Below, in pieces: positions 1-7,704 of a DNA stretch of 64,000 nucleotides (position 1 is the first letter of the stretch; each line of letters opens with the position of its first letter). The stretch lies in the NCBI RefSeq assembly GCF_022865125.1, contig NZ_CP094828.1:1860001-1924000 (forward strand), in the 5' to 3' direction. The position numbers and the translations under genes are program-made. Source of the stretch: Acuticoccus sp. I52.16.1. Lineage in GTDB: Bacteria; Pseudomonadota; Alphaproteobacteria; Rhizobiales; Amorphaceae. Below the pieces are notes generated by a model that was given only the letters and a program-made list of their open reading frames with translations, searched no databases and was not told the origin of the DNA.

Positions 1-506
<506 letters not shown>

Positions 507-510
<4 letters not shown>

Positions 511-1004
511 CGACGATGGCCCTGTCGGTCGAGGACGCGCGGCCGGAGGACCTCGCGGCGATCGCGGCGGTCAACAACGCCGCGGTCCCCGCCGTCAACG
601 CACTGACGGCCGAGGAGATGGGCGCCGTCGCCGCGCTCGGCGCGCTGCGCATCGTGCGCACGGGGGGCGCGGTCGGCGGGCTGGTCCTGACGATCCCCGA
701 GGGGCAGCCCTACGCCAGCCTGAACTACCGCTGGTTCAGCGGCGAGTTCGACGCTTTCCTCTACGTCGACCGCATCGTCGTCGCGCCCGAGGCGCGGGGG
801 CTCGGCGTCGGCCGCGCCCTCTACGAGGACACCTTCGCCCGCGCCAGGTCGCTCGGCCGCCCGCGCGTCTGCGCCGAGGTGAACGTCGAGCCGCCGAACC
901 CCGGCTCCATGGCCTTCCACGCCGCGACCGGCTTCAACGTCCTCCTCGACCGCTTCAACGAGGAGGCCGGCAAGACCGTGCGGATGATGGAGCGGCCGGT
1001 CTGA
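507..1004 (+). CDS. GNAT family N-acetyltransferase
   Basis: A 165-residue Gcn5-related acetyltransferase. The acetyl-CoA binding motif A is visible as [18 protein letters not shown], with the R-G-x-G-x-G/A pattern, and is followed by the motif-B-like segment with [13 protein letters not shown] and the GF strand. The GTG start at 507 overlaps the carA stop; an in-frame ATG at 516 is an alternative start. The substrate is unknown. The overlap with carA is a positional link only and does not imply a role in carbamoyl phosphate metabolism. Confidence 0.88.
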
Positions 1005-1094
1005 CCGCGCGGCCGCCCGGCGCTTGACAGCCGGCGGCCACCCGCTACCCCCGTCCCTCATGGCCCGCGACAGAACGGGCCGCGAGGAGACGCC

Positions 1095-2255
1095 ATGAAG
1101 ATCACCGCCGTCCGCAGCCACCGGCTCGGCTACACCCTCCCCGAAACGCTCGGCTACTCGCAGCAGATGTACGACCGTCGCACGGCGCATCTGGTCGAGG
1201 TGACGACCGACGCCGGTATCACCGGTTGGGGCGAGTGCTTCGGCCCCGGCCCGGTCGCCGTCGCCAATCAGACGATCGTCGAGAAGGTGATCGCCCCGCT
1301 GATCGTCGGCCGCGACCCGATGGCCCGCGAGGTGCTGTGGCACGAGATCTACAACCGCCTGCGCGACCATGGGCAGAAGGGGATGCCGTTGCAGGCGCTG
1401 TCGGGAGTCGACATCGCGCTGTGGGACCTCGCCGGCAAGGCGACCGGCCAGTCCATCGCGCAGATGCTCGGCGGCCGCTTCCGCGAGGACGTCCCCGTCT
1501 ACGGCTACGGCATGATGCTGCGGCCGGACGCGACCGACCTCGCCGCCCGCTTCGCTGAGGAGGCCGCCGCGATCGAGGCGAAGGGCTTCCGCGCCACGAA
1601 GATGAAGATCGGCCGCGGCGTCGCCGAGGACATCCGCCTGATCGAGGCGGTGCGTGGCGCGCTGAAGGACGAGACGCGGCTGATGGTGGACGCCAACCAC
1701 GCCTACCACGTCACGCAGGCCTTCGCGGTCGGCCGCGCGATGGAAGGCCTCGGCGTCTACTGGTTCGAGGAGCCGGTCGCGCCGGAGGATCTCGACGGCT
1801 ACGCCGAGCTGCGGCGCGGCCTCGCGGTCAACATCGCCGGCGGCGAGGCGGAGTTCACCCGCTGGGGCTGGCGCGCCCTCCTCGAGAAGCGCTGCGTCTC
1901 CATCGCGCAGCCGGAGGTGTGCGGCCTCGGCGGGATCTCCGAGTTCATGAAGGTGCTGACGCTGTGTCAGACGCACATGATCCCGGTGGTCAACCACGTG
2001 TGGGGATCGGCGGTGTCGGTCGCCACCAACCTCCAGCTCCTCGCCGCGCAGCCGCCGCTCCCCGGCGGCCTCCACCCCGACGAGCCGATGCTCGAGTACG
2101 ACACCACCGACAATGCCTTCATGAGCGACCTGCCGCAGGAGGGCCTCGGCGTCCTGCAGAGCGTGGCGAAAACGGGCCGCGTCGCCATCCCCGACCGGCC
2201 GGGCCACGGCGTGGTGCCCGATCCGGACGTCCTGGCACGCTACCGGCTGGACTGA
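1095..2255 (+). CDS. Enolase-superfamily enzyme (mandelate racemase/muconate lactonizing type)
   Basis: A 386-residue enolase-superfamily protein that abstracts an alpha-proton from a carboxylate substrate with Mg2+ help. Catalytic Lys169-x-Lys171 is visible in TKMKIG. The metal ligands are Asp199 (MVDANHAY), Glu225 (WFEEP) and Glu251 (GGEAE), and a His is in place in VVNHVWGS (His301). The residue that normally pairs with this His is Asp in the mandelate-racemase subgroup, but here the motif reads AQPEV (Glu274). The KxK plus His arrangement suggests an acid-sugar dehydratase or racemase. The substrate cannot be named from sequence. The 90-base upstream gap and ATG with GAGGAG a few bases before it support the start. 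Confidence 0.88.
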   Translation: MKITAVRSHRLGYTLPETLGYSQQMYDRRTAHLVEVTTDAGITGWGECFGPGPVAVANQTIVEKVIAPLIVGRDPMAREVLWHEIYNRLRDHGQKGMPLQALSGVDIALWDLAGKATGQSIAQMLGGRFREDVPVYGYGMMLRPDATDLAARFAEEAAAIEAKGFRATKMKIGRGVAEDIRLIEAVRGALKDETRLMVDANHAYHVTQAFAVGRAMEGLGVYWFEEPVAPEDLDGYAELRRGLAVNIAGGEAEFTRWGWRALLEKRCVSIAQPEVCGLGGISEFMKVLTLCQTHMIPVVNHVWGSAVSVATNLQLLAAQPPLPGGLHPDEPMLEYDTTDNAFMSDLPQEGLGVLQSVAKTGRVAIPDRPGHGVVPDPDVLARYRLD

Positions 2256-2257
2256 CG

Positions 2258-2288
2258 AAAAAAGGGCCGCCGATGACGGTCGGCGGCC
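2258..2288 (-). terminator. Rho-independent terminator for the aceA operon
   Basis: Read on the minus strand, an 8-bp perfect stem (GGCCGCCG/CGGCGGCC, 2265-2288) with an 8-base loop is followed by a run of T (2258-2263). It lies just downstream of the small gene that follows aceA. The T-run is on the minus strand only, so it terminates leftward transcription, and the rightward enolase-superfamily gene ends beside it. Confidence 0.85.
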
Positions 2289-2312
2289 AGTCGGTCGGTG
2301 CTGTGCGTGGTC

Positions 2313-2672
2313 TCAGATCCGCGTGCCGCGCGGCGCGTGGGTGAGGCGCTTCTGCATCGCGTTCCAGCGGTGACGGCCGGCGATGTCGCGCAGCAGCGCG
2401 AAGATCTGCGGATCGCCGACGGTGCCGTTGGTGGCGGCGAGGGTGAACTCGGCGCACAGCTCGCGGCCCTCTTCGGCGGTGCCCCGCGCGCATTCGTCGA
2501 GCGCGGCGAGGTCGAAGGCGGAGCGCTCGGCGAGCCCCTCCAGCGAGGCGCGCATGTCCTCGAGCTCCATGTCCGTCTCGATGACGACGTGGAAGCCGGT
2601 GACCGAGCGCGGCAGGGCGCGGACGGCGTCGACCGGGGTGCCGGCGGCGAGCGACTTGGTGATCATGTTCAT
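2313..2672 (-). CDS. Small conserved-looking protein downstream of isocitrate lyase
   Basis: A 119-residue protein with no recognised domain, signal peptide or membrane segment. It is acidic in the middle (ETDMELEDMRASLEGLAER) and has a basic C-terminus. A good Shine-Dalgarno (AGGAAAGGA) lies about 8 bases before the ATG at 2672. It begins 53 bases after the aceA stop on the same strand and ends at the shared terminator, so it is almost certainly co-transcribed with aceA. A role in glyoxylate-shunt control or acetate growth would be a guess from position only. Confidence 0.78.
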   Translation of the reverse strand: MNMITKSLAAGTPVDAVRALPRSVTGFHVVIETDMELEDMRASLEGLAERSAFDLAALDECARGTAEEGRELCAEFTLAATNGTVGDPQIFALLRDIAGRHRWNAMQKRLTHAPRGTRI

Positions 2673-2725
2673 GGCGTTCGTCCTTTCCTGAGGGTTGTGG
2701 GGGAGGTGGCGCTCCCCCGCGCGGC

Positions 2726-4039
2726 CTATTCGGCGGCGGTCCGGAGGGCCGCGCCCTCGGTGGATTTGAACTGGTCGGTCTCGGTCGACTCGCCCATCGC
2801 GGTGGTCGACGACTGCCCGCCCGACAGCGTCATCGACACGAGGTCGAAGTAGCCGGTGCCGGCCTCACGCTGGTGGCGCGTCGCGGTGTAGCCGTTCGCC
2901 TCGGCCGCGAACTCGGCCTGTTGCAGCTCGGAATAGGCGCCCATGCCGCGCGCCGCGTAGCCGCGCGCCAACTCGAACATCGAGTAGTTGATGGCGTGGA
3001 AGCCGGCGAGCGTGACGAACTGGAACTTGTAGCCCATCGCCGCGATCTCGCGCTGGAAGGTCTCGATCGTGTCCCGGTCGATGTTGGCGAGCCAGTTGAA
3101 CGAGGGCGAGCAGTTGTAGGCCAGCATCTTGCCGGGGTGCTCCTTGTGCACGGCCTCGGCGAACTTTCGCGCACCGTCGAGGTCGGGCTTGGAGGTCTCC
3201 CACCAGATGAGGTCGGACTTGTCGGCGAACGCCAGACCGCGCTTGATGCAGTGGGCGAGGCCCATTCCGGGCTTCAGGCGGTAGAAGCCTTCGGCGGTGC
3301 GCCCGGCGTCGAAGTCGATGAACTCGTGGTCGCGCTCGTCGATGTCGGACGTGATGAGGCGGGCCGATTCGGCGTCGGTGCGCGCCATGATGAAGGTCGG
3401 CACGCCCGCGACGTCGGCGGCGAGGCGCGCGGCCATCAGGTTGCGCTCGTGCGCCTTGGTCGGGATCAGCACCTTGCCGCCGAGGTGGCCGCACTTCTTC
3501 TCGCTGGCGAGTTGGTCCTCGAAGTGGACGCCCGCGACGCCCGCCTCGATGTAGGCCTTCATGATCTCGTAGCAGTTGAGCGGGCCGCCGAAGCCGGCCT
3601 CCGCGTCGGCGACGATGGGGGCGAACCAGTCGATCTGGGCGCCGCCCTCGGCGTGCTCGATCTGGTCGGCGCGGGTCAGCGCGCGGTTGATGCGCTTGGC
3701 GAGTTCCGGGCCCGCGTTGGCCGGGTAGAGCGACTGGTCCGGGTAGGTCTGCGCGGCGGTGTTGCCGTCGGCGGCGACCTGCCAGCCGGAGAGGTAGATC
3801 GCCTTCAGTCCGGCGCGGACCTGCTGCACGGCCTGGTTGCCGGTCACCGCGCCCAGCGAGTTGACGTAGTCCAGCTCGTGGAGATCGCGCCAGAGGCGGT
3901 CGGCGCCCCGCTCGGCGAGGGTGTGCCGGATGTGGACCGAGCCACGCAGGCGCAGGACCTCCTCGGGCGAGTAGGCGCGGGTGATCCCGTCGAAACGGCC
4001 TTCGGCGGCGGAGGGGACGAGATCGGCAAAAGTCGTCAT
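2726..4039 (-). CDS. aceA: Isocitrate lyase
   Basis: Cleaves isocitrate to glyoxylate and succinate in the glyoxylate shunt, allowing growth on acetate and fatty acids. The catalytic loop [11 protein letters not shown] carries the active-site Cys. Other family blocks are [10 protein letters not shown], the metal-site region [13 protein letters not shown], and [13 protein letters not shown] near the C-terminus. The ATG at 4039 (MTTFADL) was preferred over an upstream in-frame start at 4090 because AGGAAG lies six bases before it and family proteins begin here; this gives 437 residues, the usual bacterial length. It is divergent from the ScfR/RamB-like regulator, which probably controls it. Confidence 0.97.
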   Translation of the reverse strand: MTTFADLVPSAAEGRFDGITRAYSPEEVLRLRGSVHIRHTLAERGADRLWRDLHELDYVNSLGAVTGNQAVQQVRAGLKAIYLSGWQVAADGNTAAQTYPDQSLYPANAGPELAKRINRALTRADQIEHAEGGAQIDWFAPIVADAEAGFGGPLNCYEIMKAYIEAGVAGVHFEDQLASEKKCGHLGGKVLIPTKAHERNLMAARLAADVAGVPTFIMARTDAESARLITSDIDERDHEFIDFDAGRTAEGFYRLKPGMGLAHCIKRGLAFADKSDLIWWETSKPDLDGARKFAEAVHKEHPGKMLAYNCSPSFNWLANIDRDTIETFQREIAAMGYKFQFVTLAGFHAINYSMFELARGYAARGMGAYSELQQAEFAAEANGYTATRHQREAGTGYFDLVSMTLSGGQSSTTAMGESTETDQFKSTEGAALRTAAE

Positions 4040-4148
4040 GGCGGTCTTCCTGGACTCGAAGTGGGTTCTACGCTCGGCGCGATGTGTCATTGTAGAAACC
4101 GCGAATTGTCACTCGGGTCCAGATCGCTCCGGCTCTGGTCGAGTTGCG

Positions 4149-4172
4149 TTGTATGAGTTACGATTGATACAA
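4149..4172. promoter_or_regulatory. Putative operator between aceA and its regulator
   Basis: A perfect inverted repeat, TTGTAT-N12-ATACAA, sits in the 156-base divergent intergenic region. Further half-site-like words lie nearby (TTGTAG in the 4090s, GTTGTAA at 4181-4187). Its position 23 bases before the regulator start suggests autoregulation and control of aceA. No binding evidence is available. Confidence 0.5.
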
Positions 4173-4195
4173 GCTGTCATGTTGTAAGGTTTGTC

Positions 4196-5653
4196 ATGTC
4201 GGATATCGACGCGCGGCGGAAGCTCTTCCTCGGCCCGCAGATCCGCAAGCTGCGCCGCTCGCTGAAGCTCACTCAGGCGCAGATGGCCGAGGGGCTGGAG
4301 ATCTCCGCCAGCTACCTCACCCTGATCGAGCGCAACCAGCGCCCGCTCACCGCACAGCTCATCCTGCGCCTCGCCGACGCCTACGACATCGACGTGCGCA
4401 CCCTCGCCCCCTCGACCGACAGCTCCACGTTGCTGGCCCTGCAGGAGGTGGCGGCCGATCCGCAGCTCGCCGGTGCCGACCTCTCGCACCACGAGCTGCA
4501 GGAGATGGCGGAGATGTTCCCCCGCGCCGCCGACGCGCTGGTGCGCCTGCACGAGGGCCTGCGCGCCGCCCGCGAGGACGCCGAGGCCCTGGCGGAGACC
4601 GCAGCCGAAGGCGCGCTGCCGGGGCTCGGCACCAGCCCGGTGGAGGAGACCCGCGAGGCGCTCCAGGCGCGCGACAACTACTTCCCCGAGCTGGAGCAGG
4701 TGGCGGCCGACTTCGCGACCCGCAACAAGGTGCGCCTCGACCTGCCGCAGGCGCTGACGACGAGCCTCGTCAACCACCTGAAGGACGCGCACAACGTCGA
4801 CACCGTGATCATGCCCTACGACGTCATGCACGGCCTGCTGCGCCGGTTCGACCGCCACCGCAACCGCCTGATGCTGTCCGAGCTGCTGACCCCGTCCAGC
4901 CGCACCTTCCAGGTGGCGCATCTGGTGGGGCAGCTGGAAGCCGGCGAGCTGGTGCGGGCGATGGCGAACGACCCGCGCTGCACCTCCGACTCCTCGCGCG
5001 GCATCCTGCGGCTGACGCTCGGCAACTACCTCGCCGCCGCGATCATGTTCCCCTACGACCGCTTCCTCGAGGCCGCCGAGCGGCTGCGCTACGACGTCGA
5101 GGTGCTGGCCTCCCGCTTCGCCGCCTCGTTCGAGCAGGTCGCCCACCGGCTGACCACGCTGCGCCGGCCGGGCGCCAAGGGGGTGCCGTTCTTCATGATC
5201 CGCGTCGACCGGGCGGGCAACATCTCCAAGCGCTTCGGCGGCGGGGTCTTCCCGTTCGCGCGCTCGGGCGGCACCTGCCCGCGCTGGCGGCTCTACGAGG
5301 CGTTCCGCACGCCGGGCCGCACGGTGGTCGACCTCGCCGCGCTGCCGGAGGGGCAGGCCTTCCTCACCATCGCCCGCACCACCGAGCGGGCCGGCGCCGG
5401 CGCCCACAACCCCGGCCAGGAGCTGGTCGTCGGCCTCGGCGCGGAGGTGACGCACGCCGGCCGCCTGGTCTATGCCGACGGGCTCGACCTCTCGGCCAAG
5501 GGGCGGGCGAACGTCGCGACGCCGATCGGCGTCAACTGCCGGCTCTGCCCGCGCGAGACGTGCAACTGGCGCGCCTTCCCGCCGCTGACGGGCCGCCTGG
5601 TGGTCGACGTGACGCGCCGCTCGGTCACGCCCTACCACTTCGTGCGCAGCTAG
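4196..5653 (+). CDS. XRE-family short-chain acyl-CoA regulator (ScfR/RamB/MccR type)
   Basis: A 485-residue transcription factor. An N-terminal Cro/C1-type helix-turn-helix (about residues 20-75, with LTQAQMAEGLEISASYLT and IERNQRPLT) is followed by an IrrE/ImmA-like middle domain without the HExxH zinc motif, and a C-terminal domain with the cluster CRLCPRETCNW. This architecture belongs to regulators of acetate, propionate and glyoxylate metabolism that sense short-chain acyl-CoA. The gene is divergent from aceA, the expected arrangement for RamB-like control. Start: ATG at 4196. It converges on the LysR gene with only 4 bases between. Confidence 0.9.
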   Translation: MSDIDARRKLFLGPQIRKLRRSLKLTQAQMAEGLEISASYLTLIERNQRPLTAQLILRLADAYDIDVRTLAPSTDSSTLLALQEVAADPQLAGADLSHHELQEMAEMFPRAADALVRLHEGLRAAREDAEALAETAAEGALPGLGTSPVEETREALQARDNYFPELEQVAADFATRNKVRLDLPQALTTSLVNHLKDAHNVDTVIMPYDVMHGLLRRFDRHRNRLMLSELLTPSSRTFQVAHLVGQLEAGELVRAMANDPRCTSDSSRGILRLTLGNYLAAAIMFPYDRFLEAAERLRYDVEVLASRFAASFEQVAHRLTTLRRPGAKGVPFFMIRVDRAGNISKRFGGGVFPFARSGGTCPRWRLYEAFRTPGRTVVDLAALPEGQAFLTIARTTERAGAGAHNPGQELVVGLGAEVTHAGRLVYADGLDLSAKGRANVATPIGVNCRLCPRETCNWRAFPPLTGRLVVDVTRRSVTPYHFVRS

Positions 5654-5657
5654 AGCC

Positions 5658-6536
5658 TCACGCCCGCGCCGCCTCGGCGAGCCAGGCGAGGAAGGTCCGC
5701 TCGCGGCCGTCCGACACCTCCGGGCTCAGCGCCACGTAGGTCCAGCCGCTGGAGACGAAGCCGAACGGCGCCACGAGGCGGCCGGCGGCGAGGTCGTCCG
5801 CCACCAGCACCTCGGGCGCGATGGCGACGCCCAGTCCCGCGGTGGCCGCCTCCAGCATGAAGTAGAAATGCTCGAACGTGCGCCCCTCGCTGGGGTCGGG
5901 CGGAGCGCCGACGGCGGCACACCAGTCCGGCCAGGCGGTGAGCCGGGTGCGGGTGTGCAGGCGCGTCAACGTCCGCAGTGCCTCGAACGTCGCGCCCGGC
6001 GGCGCGATCTTGGGGCTCACGACCGGGCCGACGCGCTCGGCGATGAGCGGCGTCACCAGTGCGCCGGGCCACGGACCGGGGCCGACCCGGATCGCCGCGT
6101 CGAGGCGCTGGCGCCGGAAGTCGACCGGCATGTCGTCGGTGATGAGACGCACCTCGATGCCGGGGTGCAGGTCGTGGAAGTCGAACAGACGCGGGATCAG
6201 CCAGCGCATCGAGAAGGTGCCGAGGCACGACACGTCGAGCGCCTGCCGCTCCGGCGCGGTGACGCGCGAGACCGCCGCGTCGATGAGATCGAACGCGCGG
6301 GTGAGGTCGGGCCGCAGCGCCGCCCCCGCGCCGGTCAGGCTCAGGTGGTTGCGCGGCCCCTCGAAGAGGGCGACGCCGAGCACCGCCTCCAGCGCGCGGA
6401 CCTGCCGGCTCACGGCGCCGTGGGTGACGCCCAGCTCCTCGGCCGCCAGCGTCATCTGCCCGAGGCGCGCTGTGGATTCGAAGGCGCGCAGGGCGGTCAG
6501 CGGGAGTGCACCGCGCTTCATGTTCGTAAAACTCAC
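5658..6536 (-). CDS. LysR-family transcriptional regulator
   Basis: A 292-residue LysR protein of GcvA-like appearance. The winged helix-turn-helix spans about residues 8-66 (LTALRAFESTARLGQM, GVTHGAVSRQVRALE) and the effector domain follows from about residue 95. Two ATG starts are possible, at 6536 and at 6521 (MKRGALPL); the latter fits the family better but neither has a strong ribosome site. It is divergent from a DMT-family exporter gene 162 bases away, so it probably regulates that gene and itself. The effector is unknown. Confidence 0.92.
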   Translation of the reverse strand: MSFTNMKRGALPLTALRAFESTARLGQMTLAAEELGVTHGAVSRQVRALEAVLGVALFEGPRNHLSLTGAGAALRPDLTRAFDLIDAAVSRVTAPERQALDVSCLGTFSMRWLIPRLFDFHDLHPGIEVRLITDDMPVDFRRQRLDAAIRVGPGPWPGALVTPLIAERVGPVVSPKIAPPGATFEALRTLTRLHTRTRLTAWPDWCAAVGAPPDPSEGRTFEHFYFMLEAATAGLGVAIAPEVLVADDLAAGRLVAPFGFVSSGWTYVALSPEVSDGRERTFLAWLAEAARA

Positions 6537-6698
6537 ATTTGCTGCGAGAAGATATCGTTTTCCCGCAGTCGATCAGCGGCTCATATAGGTTCACATGCTA
6601 CATGAAATCACATGGCCCGGCGTCCGGGCAAACGGCCCCCGCGCGGCCGTCGCGGTCCTGCGCGCCCCCGCCCCGCCGCTCGCACCCGCAACCGCCTG

Positions 6699-7538
6699 AT
6701 GGACGCCGACGTCTTCATCGCCGTCCTCGCCGCCGCGCTGCTGCACGCGGGTTGGAACTCGGTCGTCAAGGTCGGGCTCGACCGCGCCTCGTCGGTGCTG
6801 CTGCTGGCGCTGGCGCAGGGGTTGATCGCGCTGCCCTTCCTGCCGTTCGTCACGCTGCCCGCGCCGGACGCCGTGCCGTGGATCCTGGTCGCGGCGGTGC
6901 TGCACTGCGGCTACCAGCTCTTCCTCGTGCAAGCCTACACCCACGCCGACCTCAGCCAAGCCTACCCCATGGCCCGCGGCACCGCGCCGCTGATCGTCAC
7001 GATCGTCTCCGCGGCGTGGTTGGGCGCGGTGCCGAGCCTGCGCGAGCTGGCCGCCATCCTGGCGATCTCCGGCGGCGTGCTGATCCTCTCGTTCGAGCGG
7101 TCGGGCGGCAAGCGCATGGAGCGCAAGGGCCTCTGCTACGCCCTCGGCACGGCCTGCTTCACCGCGAGCTACACCTTGGTCGACGGCATCGGCGCCCGCG
7201 TCGCCGGCACGGCGACGGGCTATATCATGTGGATGATGGTCCTCGACGCGTTGCTGATGGCGGTCATCGCCGGGGCGATGCGCGGGCGCGACGCGTTCCG
7301 GCGGCTACCGGCGGCGGGGGCGGCGGGTGTCGCGGCGGGGGCGATGTCGCTGGGGTCGTACTGGATCGCGGTGTGGGCGTTCACGCAGGCGCCGATCGCG
7401 CTGGTGGCCTCCTTGCGCGAGACGAGCATCCTGTTCGCCATCGCCATCGCCGCACTCGTCATGCGCGAGCCGGTCGGCGGCACGCGATGGATCGCGGCGA
7501 GTTGCATCGCGCTGGGCGTCGTCGCCTCGCGGATCTGA
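6699..7538 (+). CDS. EamA/DMT-family transporter
   Basis: A ~279-residue inner-membrane protein with about ten hydrophobic helices in two EamA repeats (start to ~140, and ~150 to the end). The second repeat closes with LVASLRETSILFAIAIAAL and LVMREPVGG, typical of the drug/metabolite exporter superfamily. The ATG at 6699 (MDADVFIAVLAAALL) was chosen because the 29 residues encoded upstream are an Arg/Pro-rich tract unlike a transporter N-terminus. It is divergent from the LysR gene. The substrate is unknown; amino acids or related metabolites are common for this pairing. Confidence 0.88.
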   Translation: MDADVFIAVLAAALLHAGWNSVVKVGLDRASSVLLLALAQGLIALPFLPFVTLPAPDAVPWILVAAVLHCGYQLFLVQAYTHADLSQAYPMARGTAPLIVTIVSAAWLGAVPSLRELAAILAISGGVLILSFERSGGKRMERKGLCYALGTACFTASYTLVDGIGARVAGTATGYIMWMMVLDALLMAVIAGAMRGRDAFRRLPAAGAAGVAAGAMSLGSYWIAVWAFTQAPIALVASLRETSILFAIAIAALVMREPVGGTRWIAASCIALGVVASRI

Positions 7539-7551
7539 CGCGGGCCGCCCC

Positions 7552-7578
7552 AAAAAAATGGCCGCCATGCGGCGGCCA
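7552..7578 (-). terminator. Terminator of the synthase operon
   Basis: On the minus strand a perfect 8-bp stem (TGGCCGCC/GGCGGCCA, 7559-7578) with a 4-base loop is followed by seven T (7552-7558). It lies 126 bases past the stop of the second synthase gene and is the only strong terminator seen between 7.5 and 23.5 kb on that strand. Confidence 0.88.
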
Positions 7579-7704
7579 GTCTGTCGAAGGTGGATGTCGT
7601 GCTCGGACGGGGGACGACCGAGAACCACAGTCATGCCAATGCACGACTCACAGGCATGGTTCCCAAGGCGGGAGATTCTTTTCTCCGCACCGCGTCCGGT
7701 GGCC

